The notes below the pieces were generated by a model. It was not told the origin of the DNA, made no database searches, and saw nothing but the letters and a program-made list of their open reading frames with translations. A program made the position numbers and the translations under genes. DNA of 64,000 bases from contig CABFPE010000224.1 in assembly GCA_900660155.1 (NCBI GenBank), positions 1,057,871 through 1,121,870 on the forward strand. The letters run 5' to 3'. Shown here in pieces: positions 1 through 11,165 of the stretch; within the stretch, counting starts at the first letter, position 1, and every line of letters begins with the position of its first letter. This stretch comes from Hofstenia miamia. Taxonomy: Eukaryota; Xenacoelomorpha; Acoela; Hofsteniidae.

Positions 1-559
1 TTTCCAGTAGTGGCAATGATAAATTATTCCTGATGTTTAAAGTTGATCAGCAATCAAAATATTGGCACTATCGATTTTAGGATTTTGAAAAGGTGATGGA
101 CCTTACATAAACTACATCACAAGATTCAAATTCAGTTATTCACTAAAAGTTCTCCTTACTTGAAGCATTATCGACTTTTACATAAAAAGTAATCATTTAC
201 AAAATTTTGATGAAAAATATTATTATTGTTTGCAGTCTGAAAAATTTACTGCAAGTATTTAATTAATTAGGCATTTGGCTACAAACTTTGACTTGCTTCA
301 AGAGTGGTTGTTGAAAGTAAAGAGTGATACCCCAAAGGCGCTAAGCTGAGAAAGCCGGCCAACTGTCATTCCACTTAAATAAGAAACAAGTACTTCTCAA
401 AGTTTAAACTTCGACTTTCTAATTAGCTTCACTCTATGACATTTCAATGCATATAAACGTGTCCAATTGCTCTTTTAAAATTGTTAATTGAACGTGACGA
501 ACTTTTTATTGCTAAATCACTCACTGGATTGAATTTTGTGGAATTTCAAATCAAATATG

Positions 560-594
<35 letters not shown>

Positions 595-2575
595 ATACTA
601 AATATATCTGTTATTGCTTGGAAAAATTGTTTGTTAATAATATAGTTAGAAATGTCTGAAATCAAATATATTTTAAATTAGAATTAGTTAAAAGCTAAAC
701 AATTTAATTACTGACAATAAATTTTCAGATTTTGTTTAGACTTTTACTAACTTGGTTATTTAATTTCTTAAAAAATTATTATATTGAAGATGTTTTCGTA
801 ATTTTTCAGCTTTCTCGGGTAACAGAAAAATCTGGAATAAAATGGTTGTAAAGTAACAGTACAATTTGATTTTTTTCTATCGAAAAATTTTGAGCCAGCA
901 TTGAAGTTTTACAAAAAGATGACATAAACAACATTAATAAATGAAAGAGCTATTGACTGCACTGCATATATTGTAAAAGCATAGTGATTTAAAATGTTAA
1001 ATTTTAAATCAGACTTAAGAATTATGCTCAGATTCTCAGGCTCTGAATCTGAAATGCATGCAGGAATTTAATTGATAAGCTCTATTACAAATCTGTTGAA
1101 AAATTCGACGTTCAGCAAATGTTAAATTTAAAATCTATTGTTTAATACAATTCAATTGAATACGCTTAAAATTGCTATCTACATGCATATATTAATAACT
1201 ACTTCAATGTTTGTGCACAATGTAATATAAAAATTCCATCAGAAAAGTAAAATTGGTGTGAAAGGACGCGTTTTGATCATATTCTCTATTTTTTAAAATT
1301 GGTAAACCATTTCAATGATGATGGGCACAATATTGTATAGCATAAAGAACATTAAATGGGGCTTTCGAAAATTAAAATTTTTTAAGTTATTTTTTAATAT
1401 AATTTATTAAAGAAAATAGAATGTCTCTCTGCTGAAATGCGCACACAGAAATTGGCATAATCACTGTAGAATTTCAATTTTGAATGCCTAATACATTATT
1501 TGTTTAGTGCGATTATTTGTGAATTGATTAAATTTCAGTATTCCTACGTTAATGCAGCCACTCAATTTATGCATAAACCAACGAGTCCTACCATCTTAGC
1601 AAACGTATTGGTTTCACAGACAATTGGTAACATGCCATACTAATACTTAAATATTTGCATATGATAGAATTTCCCAAACAACAACATTAAAAGATTCAGT
1701 TAATATACAATATATGAGGAAACATGCAAAGCGTCTTGAAAATGCATGCTTACTAGAAATAATTCCAAAATCACTATAATTAATGTAACTAAAATACTAA
1801 CGATAAATTTAAATTATCATTTCAAAAGTTTAAGTTGATTTTAAAAAGCAAATGTGTGCACGGTTAATTAGGCTTTACAGTACCCAAGTTCCAATGATTT
1901 TTATTAATTTCATGCGCAAGACTTTCAGCTTATTGAAATGATTAAAATCATTCATTGAATACGCAAGGAATGGTATACTATTTTTTGGAATTTCCAGTCA
2001 AAAACTGGAAGTAATATTATAGCAGATAAAATTTAATAAATCTATAATGGATTAAACAATTTTTTCAAATTTTGACACATTTGACACTACTTAGGAATAT
2101 CTCAAAAATGTATATTTTCATCAAATATATAGAAATTGGTTGAACTGCAAGGAAAACAACATCTTGTGGATCCTACTTGCCACATATTCACTTCTCTTTT
2201 GTAAAAAGGAATGCCCTTACGCTGCTCCATGTGCTTTAAACATATTCACAATTCCAAAAATTTCATGACTAACAAAAAAAGAAAAATCATCCCTTACGCT
2301 ATTATTCACCTTAAAAAATGGATCTCTTCATTGCATATTTGATTATCAACTAGTTCAACTTTGCAAAATAATATCGGTAGCTTAGTAAGTAAGGCCAATT
2401 TAATAGTTACATAATTTTAGAAAATTTCAAATGGAGATGCATTAAGAAGTTAGGAACTGAAAAGTTATGCACAGTTACTGTAGGTGTTTTGTTTATATGT
2501 AACAGTACTTAACAGTACAAAAATGCCTACATTTAAAATGAAAGTCATAAGAACTTAGGTTCATATGCCATATGC
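1..2575. other. AT-rich non-coding DNA
   Basis: No supported gene, RNA or transposon is visible here. The DNA is AT-rich with short poly-A/T runs and one (TA)n tract. Short open frames have no recognisable similarity or splice context. Confidence 0.6.
563..590. repeat. (TA)n microsatellite
   Basis: About 14 uninterrupted TA units. It is the first of many TA tracts in the window. Confidence 0.95.
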
Positions 2576-2812
2576 ATGAGATTTAGTAGTCGTGTTAATA
2601 AATTAGCAGAAGATTTTAAATTTCTGAAACAAATTGATAATACAAAAATTAGGACATTTAAAGCAATTAGAGACACTGTAAATTCGATTACTGAACTTCC
2701 TTTAGCGTTCTCTCACCCAAAATACGCACTGATTGCTCAAGTAGCACTTGAGTACAAACACCCAAAATGGGCACAATTTTACCCAATAACTGATGAAACA
2801 TCACACATTTAA
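2576..2812 (+). CDS. Small ORF of unknown function, doubtful
   Basis: An open frame of 78 codons from ATG to TAA. The predicted peptide is hydrophilic and has two similar short stretches, SHPKYALIAQ and KHPKWAQFYP, around residues 47 and 61. That could be an imperfect internal repeat or chance. I recognise no family, and no clear flanking splice sites or neighbouring exons support it. It is listed only because its amino acid composition is less skewed than the other chance frames nearby. Confidence 0.12.
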   Translation: MRFSSRVNKLAEDFKFLKQIDNTKIRTFKAIRDTVNSITELPLAFSHPKYALIAQVALEYKHPKWAQFYPITDETSHI

Positions 2813-4401
2813 ATTTCAACTTTGAAAAACTTTCCTTTAAACAATCAATTAGTTAAAATCTTCGACAAATTTTTGAAATGCGTTCGATGTCGTGTTGCAT
2901 AATAATTATTTTGCTAAAAATAACTATCTATTTATGGTATTGAGAAGTTTTTTTAATGTATAGTTTTGTAAAAATATATTGTTGTAAGAATGTCACGGCA
3001 ACTAAGGAATATAATTACATATTGATTAGAAAAAATGTGCCAATGTAATTTTTATGTAGACGACACTTGTATTACTAATAAAAATTAATGTTATAAGTAC
3101 ATATTTTTAGCATCTGTTTGTTTTGGTGATAGAATTTTTATTTACATTTAATTTCTGTAGTGAAAATGGCTCTGAGTTAATCCGACTTTTCAATACGAAT
3201 TGAAAATTAATGATATTTCAAACATTTCTTTAAATAAAAATCAAAACTCAAGTATAGTTATCGGTATAAACATTATTATTATATATAACATTAAATATCT
3301 CTACAACATCCAAGAAAGTACATGTAAATGTATAAATAAATATCAAATTAAACAAAAAGTATGGCAGGACTCGTATACAGTGATTACTTGCAATTTATGA
3401 ACAACTTGATCAAAAACATTATAAACTTTAAGTCTCTAGGAATATTCAAGAAGCTTCTGAAGGAGAACTTGTTAGCTAAACAGTATAACTTAGGAACATC
3501 TAAATGAGATTTGGGATTTGTAAATTTATAATCGAATATATATATATATATATATATATGTATGACTATTTAATTTAAATTGTTGTTTCTACATGTTTTT
3601 ATTTGATTTAGATATAGCGTAGCTTGTATTTGTACAAATGTATATAGTTTTGTTAAGCATAGTTGAAAATATAATATGCATTATGTGCAAATGGCAAACA
3701 GTAAAAAGATAGAGAATGTAAATAATATTATATATTTATTATTATATATACAATATCAATAAATATAAAAGTTGTCCTTGGCTTGAAGTTGTATATAACT
3801 GAATTAAATGAATCAAAACCTTTGATACAAGGACCCAAGAACCAGACTGGCATTGAGTAAATATTTTTCCAAAATTTCATAGCACTTAGCGCCAGTATAT
3901 GCATACGTGCATATATGTATGTATGAATATATATATATATATATATATATATGTGCATAATTTCTTAATTAATGCCTAGCAAAAAATATACGTAGTTTCC
4001 TTGTTGCAATGTTGATGTAAATCTGAAGTTCACCTTGATTCCAATAAAGACATTTAACTAAATGAAAAATTCGACGAATGAAAATGCAATAAAATTTTAT
4101 TAAATTCAATAAGCAAGACGCGCGCTTGTTGACTTTTGGAGTGGATGAATTAAATATCCGAAGTGATGGCCCACGGACTTTTGATGAAGGCTTGGTACCT
4201 AACAAAGCCTTTTGTTTCATGAGGCAGTGCGCAGGTTATTTGCAATATGCTCTTAAACTCTACTTCAATAGCATGTTAACAATAACAACAAATTAAAGCC
4301 CGCGTTATGCTTCCTTGATATTTTTATTTATTACGTCTGTTAAGATCACTAATTAATTTTAACCCTCATATCTCACAGTATTTTATAGCCAATAAAAAAT
4401 A

Positions 4402-4451
<50 letters not shown>

Positions 4452-4889
4452 TTATATATATTATATTATTTTATATATATATATATATATATATTGCTAA
4501 ATAGTGCTTACCCATAACATGTATCATATTTTTACCTCTAGAAAGAGGAAGAGTCATTGTTGCCCGACAGCCTTTTGTTCTTCTACCAAATACCTCTCGG
4601 AAAAATAAAATAAATTAATATTCTTTTAATCCATGTAGACGATGTGATTTTCTGCCAGAATTAATTCATTCAATTTAATCATATACAGTATTCCCTGCGC
4701 TTTACTTTATTTAGGAGAGCATTCATACCAACTGATTGATAATGTAGCTTATTGACTGTATACAATTTACCTTTGCATGTAATTTACTATACTTGATATA
4801 CTCACATTATTTCCTATTATCCATTTTATATATATATATATCTGGTTTTTCGTCAATAAAATAAATAAATGCACTAGCAACAAGTGTTA
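2813..4889. other. AT-rich non-coding DNA with TA tracts
   Basis: No gene seen. It contains (TA)n at about 3,537-3,559, 3,927-3,952, 4,409-4,447 and 4,471-4,494. A slightly GC-richer patch at about 4,060-4,230 has no supported coding content. Confidence 0.5.
4409..4494. repeat. Compound (TA)n microsatellite
   Basis: Two TA tracts separated by about 24 bases of TA-like sequence. Confidence 0.9.
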
Positions 4890-5155
4890 ATTGATCGCTT
4901 CTAAATCTTAATTAATGATTTCTAAATTTAATTGATAAATTTTGAATGATATTTCATTTCTAAATTTAAACTATAATTTTCTATGTCATTTTTTATTTCT
5001 ATTTGATTATTGACGATTTCAAAATATTAAATACTAAATTCTAAATGTAGGTTTTCATTTCTAAATGTAAATTGACCATTTCTATTTGTAGTTTTTGATT
5101 TCCAATGGTAAAATGATTATTTCTAAATGCAAGTTGATGATTTCTAAATGTCACC
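4890..5155. repeat. Degenerate tandem repeat around a TTTCTAAATGTAA core
   Basis: The motif (G)ATTTCTAAAT(T/G)(T/C)AA recurs about nine times with spacing of roughly 20-35 bp (for example near 4,918, 4,968, 5,039, 5,059, 5,118 and 5,141). Units are diverged, so this looks like an old minisatellite. No coding capacity is visible. Confidence 0.6.
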
Positions 5156-6483
5156 TGGAAATGGTGTAGTAATTATCCGAATTGTGTGTTCTTTTGAATG
5201 TAAATTTTACTAACAAATATGAAATGTTTATTAAATTATGTGTTTGCAAATTAAAAATATGTGAATCCAAATAGACCATAGTTTATTGAAGAAAATATTG
5301 AAATCACTAGTAGTTGAAAATTCATTTTGAACATTTAATTTTAGTAGCAAAGTTGATAACCAATCAAATTCAATTATTTACTTGAATGCATTTTTAATTT
5401 TAAAACTAAAATACGAAAATTCCTATTTCATTCAATTTTGTTTTAAAAATTCATTCGCATTTTCTATTTTGCAAAATTTCAAAAAACCAAGACATAATTA
5501 TTGAAAGGTTAAATATAATTAGCTTCATCCAATCAATAATTGCTAAGCAAGAAGTGATGGTGACGATAACGGTAAATAAACGTATCAATTAACAATAGAT
5601 ATTTTAATGTTATTGTCTTTATATACCTGCTCGGTTAGTTACCCATTTACCATTGTAGGTTACCGCTCTAAGAAAAAAGAATTGCGGCATTCGCAAAATT
5701 TCAATCAGGAAAATTCCAATAGTAATTTTAATTATTTCTTGACTGCATTTGAATGCTATGGCAGAAATATTTTTCAAAAAAAAATACAAATAAAATATTT
5801 TTTCAGATGAATTCCACCTACACACAGCAAATATCACCTAATTTTTGGAAATAACGAGAAGCAATATTCCATCTTGAATGAATTTTTGAATATTCCTTTC
5901 TGGTCTGCTATGCGAAATTGACTAAGAATTTTTCTAGGATATCGGCAAAAATTTATGGAATGCATTGAAATATCAGTTACAAATACAGGGTGCTTTTTAA
6001 TGATGGGACCTGACACAATCTTCTTGAGAAACACCCTTAGAAATTTTTAAAACCACTACATTCCTGAAATTTCACTTATCAGTTCATTGGTGGAAATCTT
6101 ACCTTAAAGGTAAACGTTTATTGTCAAAAGCCAATAAATACAGACTAACTCAAAAGCGTTATACAAACAAAAATTCAAGAAATTGGATCAGATCTCACCA
6201 GTCCAGTGATGAGCAGTTTGTAAAATTAGCCAATTAGTTTTTTTACATTCAGGAGGGTAGCACATAAAAAATGCTGTATTTAAAAAGAAACTAAGTAAAA
6301 CCAGCGTTTTTCAGGATTTTCTTAATACTTTGTTCTATGAAATTTATCAAATTAAAGATATTTTAGTTCCCACCATTGAAAATCACCCTTTATTTTATAT
6401 TCCTCATAGACTAACAAAAAATTAAGTTGAAAAGTGTTTGCCATTGTTTTTCACAGCGTCTTTTGTTTACAATGAATACTTAC
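5156..6483. other. Non-coding, probable 3' side or intron of the LDLa gene
   Basis: No further LDL-A cysteine pattern was found on the minus strand below 6,484. Short ORFs at about 5,607-6,034 occur on both strands, lack family similarity and are treated as chance. Confidence 0.4.
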
Positions 6484-6550
6484 TTAAAGGAAAACATTCA
6501 GACTCATCAGACATATCATTGCAATCGGGAACTCCATCACATTTCCTTCT
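6484..6550 (-). CDS. LDLa gene, second visible exon (second half of an LDL-A repeat)
   Basis: On the minus strand a TTTAG acceptor is followed by AGAAGGAAATGTGAT, and the exon closes at a consensus GTAAGT donor (6,483-6,478). The 67-nt exon encodes the C-terminal half of an LDL receptor class A module: the CDG, DCND and SDESEC signature holding the last four cysteines and the acidic calcium cage. It is in phase with the upstream exon ending at 6,777 and completes the repeat begun there, which makes the intron assignment convincing. The following exon was not found. Confidence 0.75.
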
Positions 6551-6776
6551 CTAAATCACTATCATAAAAAGTTATAATCAAAGATTGCAGTTATTATATA
6601 GATTTATGTAAATATAATATTAAAAAAAATATTTTAACGCTTCGGATTTTTTTCAAGGCAGACAACTTACTACGCGTGCGATGATATAGGGAATAGAAAA
6701 TTTCTCATCATTAATTTACATATATTTACAGAGTTTAAAATTAGAGATCGTAGTAGTAGTAGGGTAAATAATCTAC

Positions 6777-7907
6777 CTTTAAGTAGCAGGTTAAGCCTCT
6801 ATCACAGATGAATTCGTCTTCTTCACACGCACAATCAAGAGCATTTCGTTCCTTATAGTATTGACAAAAAATATTACTTGTTCTTGCATGCTTACAAGGT
6901 AGACATCTTGTAGAACACCAAAATGATCCAATTGGGCAAAGATTCTCAATATTTGGAATGTGCATGCAGGAAGCCTCATCTGAGTATGTCTTCGGACAAT
7001 CGTACGCAAAGTCACAAACCTTGGTTTTTTCAATGCATATATTTTCATCCTCACACTTATAATGGGTTGAGTTGGAGCATTTGCAAACAGCAAGGATCTC
7101 ACTTTCAGGGGGATTACAGTTTTCTATGTCATCACATATGCTTATCTTTTCAACGCATGTATTCATACCAGGACACTCAATATTATAATCACAATCACAC
7201 GTTTCATCACTCCCATCATGACAATCGGATGTAGTCTTTATTTCCATTCCTTTATATTTATCACATACCATGTGAGCCGGTATGCAATTATCCCTAGAAG
7301 CGCATCCAAAATAACCATCTTCACAAATGCCAGGACAATTTTTTTCGTCAATTCTTGTAGAACAGTCATAGAATCCATCGCAAACGCGATGCTGCTCTAT
7401 GCAAAAATGGTCCGTTGGGCACAAGAATGTACTGTTATCACAACCACATTCATCGGGACTAGCATATCCATAGGGTATACAATCAGTTACACCATCACAC
7501 AACCTGTCAGGATGCAAACATAATGCGTCAAATGTAACAATTTCACATTCTAGCCAACCTGGTTTACATCTACATCCATACCCGTAATATTCATCACCGA
7601 ATATGCAGTCTCTAGTCGAATCACATCTTTGTGAAGGCTCCGCACATTTTGCATCATTTACAGAATCGTCTGGGTAGATATCTGGACAGTATACTCCTCC
7701 AATCATATAACATTCTGATTTATTCAGACAACCGATTTCATCATTTCCATTTTCAAAACAATCAACTTTATAATCACATCTTTTCAATCGAGGTATGCAC
7801 GTTAAGTTGTTGCCGCAATCAAAGTATTGCTGTGGACAATATTGGTTTTCAGAAAATAAATTCCTTGAGAATACTATGAAAAATAAACTGAACAGCAAGA
7901 CAGTCAT
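6777..7907 (-). CDS. Secreted or cell-surface LDL-receptor class A repeat protein, first coding exon
   Basis: Starts at an ATG with a classical signal peptide (MTVLLFSLFFIVFS, cleavage near residue 18-20). It continues for about 377 codons of cysteine-rich LDL-A type repeats. I count eight full or divergent modules, each with about six cysteines and CD(G/x)..DC acidic signatures, for example RVCDGFYDCSTRIDEKNC. LDL-A modules bind calcium and protein or lipoprotein ligands outside the cell. No EGF, YWTD, CUB or protease domain is visible in this part. The open frame runs on 12 codons past 6,777 to a TAA, but AAG|GTAGAT at 6,777/6,776 is a plausible donor. Splicing to 6,550 completes the last repeat, so the read-through tail (YLPYYYYDL) is judged intronic. 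Open frames on the opposite strand are shadows. Spacing within several repeats is irregular, suggesting fast evolution. Confidence 0.85.
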
Positions 7908-8369
7908 TTCAAATTCTTGGTGTAAAATGCAATTATTCCTGGATTTTGATTGGATATTTTAAACAGTTTGAAGGTCAAAATTAAAAACTTTTAATACAAA
8001 GAAATATTTGTAAGCATTTATTCAGCAACATCATTTCAGATTTTGCAATTAGTAAAAATAGTTTGGTTATTAATCACAATCTTTTAAAAATTTTATATAG
8101 TTAATGAAATATTATATTTTCTTGATCTCTTATTAATAATATAGAACATAAACACAACAACAGAAAAGGCAAAAACAAATGTTGAAACAGGGATTGCTCA
8201 CTACTCTTCTGTTTTCCTTAATAAATATATAAATATGCTCCTAGATCAACTGAAAAAAATTTGATTGTTAATTTCATAGTTTTTACTGAATTGCTGATTT
8301 TGCAGTTATGAGCACTAAGAATGTTACTGCAAACTTAACGAAACTTCCCGAAAACTGCTATATATATAT
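7908..8369. other. Upstream region of the LDLa gene, non-coding
   Basis: AT-rich DNA between the LDLa start codon and the MITE. It presumably holds the 5'UTR and promoter, but no distinctive motif is evident. Confidence 0.4.
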
Positions 8370-8623
8370 GAGGCGGCCAGAGACAAAAGGCCAATCCACC
8401 ATTCGGTAGCTTTGAGAAAAATAGCTTTAAAGTTTTACCATTTCTATTTTATAACAGAAACATGAATATTTGGTTTATTTTCAACCTTATTTTACCTATG
8501 TATAAAGGCGAATATTGCGACAAAATTTCTCTACTATCTAGGGGAAGGTTTAAAATTTCGTATCCCACATCTAACTCAATATCGTCAATTTGGCGGATTG
8601 GCCCCTTTGCCTCTGGGCGCCTC
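8370..8623. mobile_element. TA-flanked MITE with about 28-bp terminal inverted repeats
   Basis: The left end begins GAGGCGGCCAGAGACAAAAG and the reverse complement of the right end begins GAGGCGCCCAGAGGCAAAGG. Both continue into GGCCAATCC, about five differences and one indel over 28 bases. Both ends are directly flanked by TATATA, consistent with insertion at TA. At 254 bp with no transposase it is a non-autonomous element. The superfamily is not determined, though a TA target suggests Tc1/mariner or a similar group. Confidence 0.75.
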
Positions 8624-8643
8624 ATATATATATATATATATAT

Positions 8644-9643
8644 NNNNNNNNNNNNNNNNNNNNNNNNNNNNNNNNNNNNNNNNNNNNNNNNNNNNNNNNN
8701 NNNNNNNNNNNNNNNNNNNNNNNNNNNNNNNNNNNNNNNNNNNNNNNNNNNNNNNNNNNNNNNNNNNNNNNNNNNNNNNNNNNNNNNNNNNNNNNNNNNN
8801 NNNNNNNNNNNNNNNNNNNNNNNNNNNNNNNNNNNNNNNNNNNNNNNNNNNNNNNNNNNNNNNNNNNNNNNNNNNNNNNNNNNNNNNNNNNNNNNNNNNN
8901 NNNNNNNNNNNNNNNNNNNNNNNNNNNNNNNNNNNNNNNNNNNNNNNNNNNNNNNNNNNNNNNNNNNNNNNNNNNNNNNNNNNNNNNNNNNNNNNNNNNN
9001 NNNNNNNNNNNNNNNNNNNNNNNNNNNNNNNNNNNNNNNNNNNNNNNNNNNNNNNNNNNNNNNNNNNNNNNNNNNNNNNNNNNNNNNNNNNNNNNNNNNN
9101 NNNNNNNNNNNNNNNNNNNNNNNNNNNNNNNNNNNNNNNNNNNNNNNNNNNNNNNNNNNNNNNNNNNNNNNNNNNNNNNNNNNNNNNNNNNNNNNNNNNN
9201 NNNNNNNNNNNNNNNNNNNNNNNNNNNNNNNNNNNNNNNNNNNNNNNNNNNNNNNNNNNNNNNNNNNNNNNNNNNNNNNNNNNNNNNNNNNNNNNNNNNN
9301 NNNNNNNNNNNNNNNNNNNNNNNNNNNNNNNNNNNNNNNNNNNNNNNNNNNNNNNNNNNNNNNNNNNNNNNNNNNNNNNNNNNNNNNNNNNNNNNNNNNN
9401 NNNNNNNNNNNNNNNNNNNNNNNNNNNNNNNNNNNNNNNNNNNNNNNNNNNNNNNNNNNNNNNNNNNNNNNNNNNNNNNNNNNNNNNNNNNNNNNNNNNN
9501 NNNNNNNNNNNNNNNNNNNNNNNNNNNNNNNNNNNNNNNNNNNNNNNNNNNNNNNNNNNNNNNNNNNNNNNNNNNNNNNNNNNNNNNNNNNNNNNNNNNN
9601 NNNNNNNNNNNNNNNNNNNNNNNNNNNNNNNNNNNNNNNNNNN
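8644..9643. other. Assembly gap of exactly 1000 N
   Basis: The run of N starts inside the (TA)n tract that follows the MITE. The round length suggests a fixed-size scaffold gap, so the real distance is unknown. Open frames reported across it are meaningless. Confidence 0.99.
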
Positions 9644-10019
9644 AATAGTTAGATAGATATGTATATATACATGGAATCATTAAGCGGCATTTAAAAAATG
9701 TATATTTATGTTTTTTCAATGCCTCTTAGTGATTCATTTAAATTTAATAATTTTCATGCATCATTGTCAGATACAAAATTTTGGAGGGTGAGAATTTAAA
9801 CAATCTTGATATTATTTATAGATTTTTTTTCATCATCACAAATCTTATACTTACATTAAACAAATATAGCTTTGTAATCTCATGAGTTATGAATTTAAAT
9901 TTATGTATTCATTATTGACATTAAAACAAGTTCCGCAAGCAACAGTTAAGTGAATTGCATTTAATGCAATAAATTACACTACTTAATTACAAACAAGTGA
10001 GTTAATCTAATTGGTTGAA
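9644..10019. other. AT-rich non-coding DNA
   Basis: No gene or repeat structure recognised. Confidence 0.5.
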
Positions 10020-10340
10020 ATAGCCGTAAGTTGCTTAGCAACGCAAAAGAGTTACAGTGGACAACGCCCGTTTGACAAGTGTGCAGTTGAAGCACATGTA
10101 AGCGCCCTCCACATAACAGTCGACGAGTGGTTGAACCATCGTAAATTGCAATAAAAGATTCTCAGAAAACAAAGGATCAGAGTAATAAAGGCTCCCGTGG
10201 TGGGTTAATAAAACCGGCTATTGAAAAGCGCAATAGAGAGGCCACTTGAAACACGATGAGCGGGGAAGCCACCAAGCCTAGTGAAGTGGGCGAACGCAAT
10301 TAGATAGAGCGCGAATCGCATAGTAGACTTTCCATCAGGG
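10020..10340. promoter_or_regulatory. Candidate cis-regulatory island
   Basis: About 320 bp of clearly higher complexity and GC content than its AT-rich surroundings, with no open frame. It contains CAAGTG, CACATG (E-box/NK2-like), AACAAAG (Sox/TCF-like) and CAATTAGAT (homeodomain-like) words. The composition change and motif density are typical of animal enhancers. This is inference from composition only. Confidence 0.3.
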
Positions 10341-10919
10341 AATAAAAGAGCAAGTTAATTAATCAAACACTGGTAGTAACCAAACCAGACACGCTGCTCC
10401 AAATTTAATTGAGATAATGTAAACTTTAATTTCACACCAATAACTTCAAAAATCAAAGCCATTTACTTAGTTTACATAAAAATGAAACTTACTATTGAAC
10501 CTCCATAAAGGAGAATTGGGATGCTTTTGAAATTGGTAGCAGTGGGAATTAGATATTGGGGATAATTAATGTTAATATTGTTATAATTACAAATATATTA
10601 AATGTATTTTGTTATATTAACTTCAGTTGACTGTTGAAATTCATAGTGAATCAATGTATCGTCTTTTGACAATTTCTCAAAATGTTGCAAACGCAGCTAC
10701 AACGTCGACATCGCATAAGAAGGGATTCATCCAAATTTTATCTTTCAATTGAATTTTGGAAATTGAGTTAAAAGATAGTATTAATAATTTATATTTGCAA
10801 TTGCAAGCATGTATACTTGAATAATTCAAAATTACTGTTACCAAATTTTCTTGGCAAAAAGAAATCTATTCTGTAGTAAAGAACCACGGGCAGATGTTGT
10901 TTTGCAAAAAAACTGGTCT

Positions 10920-11165
10920 ACACAGCATAACTTTGTGTGCAAGAATTGATATGCTTTTCTAACTTTAACCGCCCACAGCTATTTGTTGACAAATTAATTG
11001 GCGCCGAAATCACTGAATCAATTAACTGAAGTAGGCTTTGCCTAACGAGCCAATTAATGAAGCCCTCGAAAACAAAGCGTGTCAAGAGCACTCGACCAGT
11101 GAGAAAGAATGCCAACCGTAAACAGGCGGGCAAAAGCAGTCGCCGATACACCCTTCGCCGCCAAA
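10920..11165. promoter_or_regulatory. Candidate cis-regulatory island
   Basis: A second complexity/GC island containing TTAATTGGCGCC, CAATTAACTG, CCAATTAATG and AACAAAG, a cluster of homeodomain-type CAATTAA sites. An open frame of 77 codons on the minus strand overlaps it but has no family similarity, so I treat the island as non-coding. Confidence 0.28.

Noticed and set aside
6923-7879. Plus-strand open frames of 82-103 codons
   Set aside because: Antisense shadows of the cysteine-rich LDL-A exon.
8462-9719. Long open frames of 350-396 codons on both strands
   Set aside because: They run through 1000 N and TA repeats; no sequence information supports them.
10918-11151. 77-codon minus-strand ORF
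   Set aside because: No family similarity and no splice context; the region looks regulatory.
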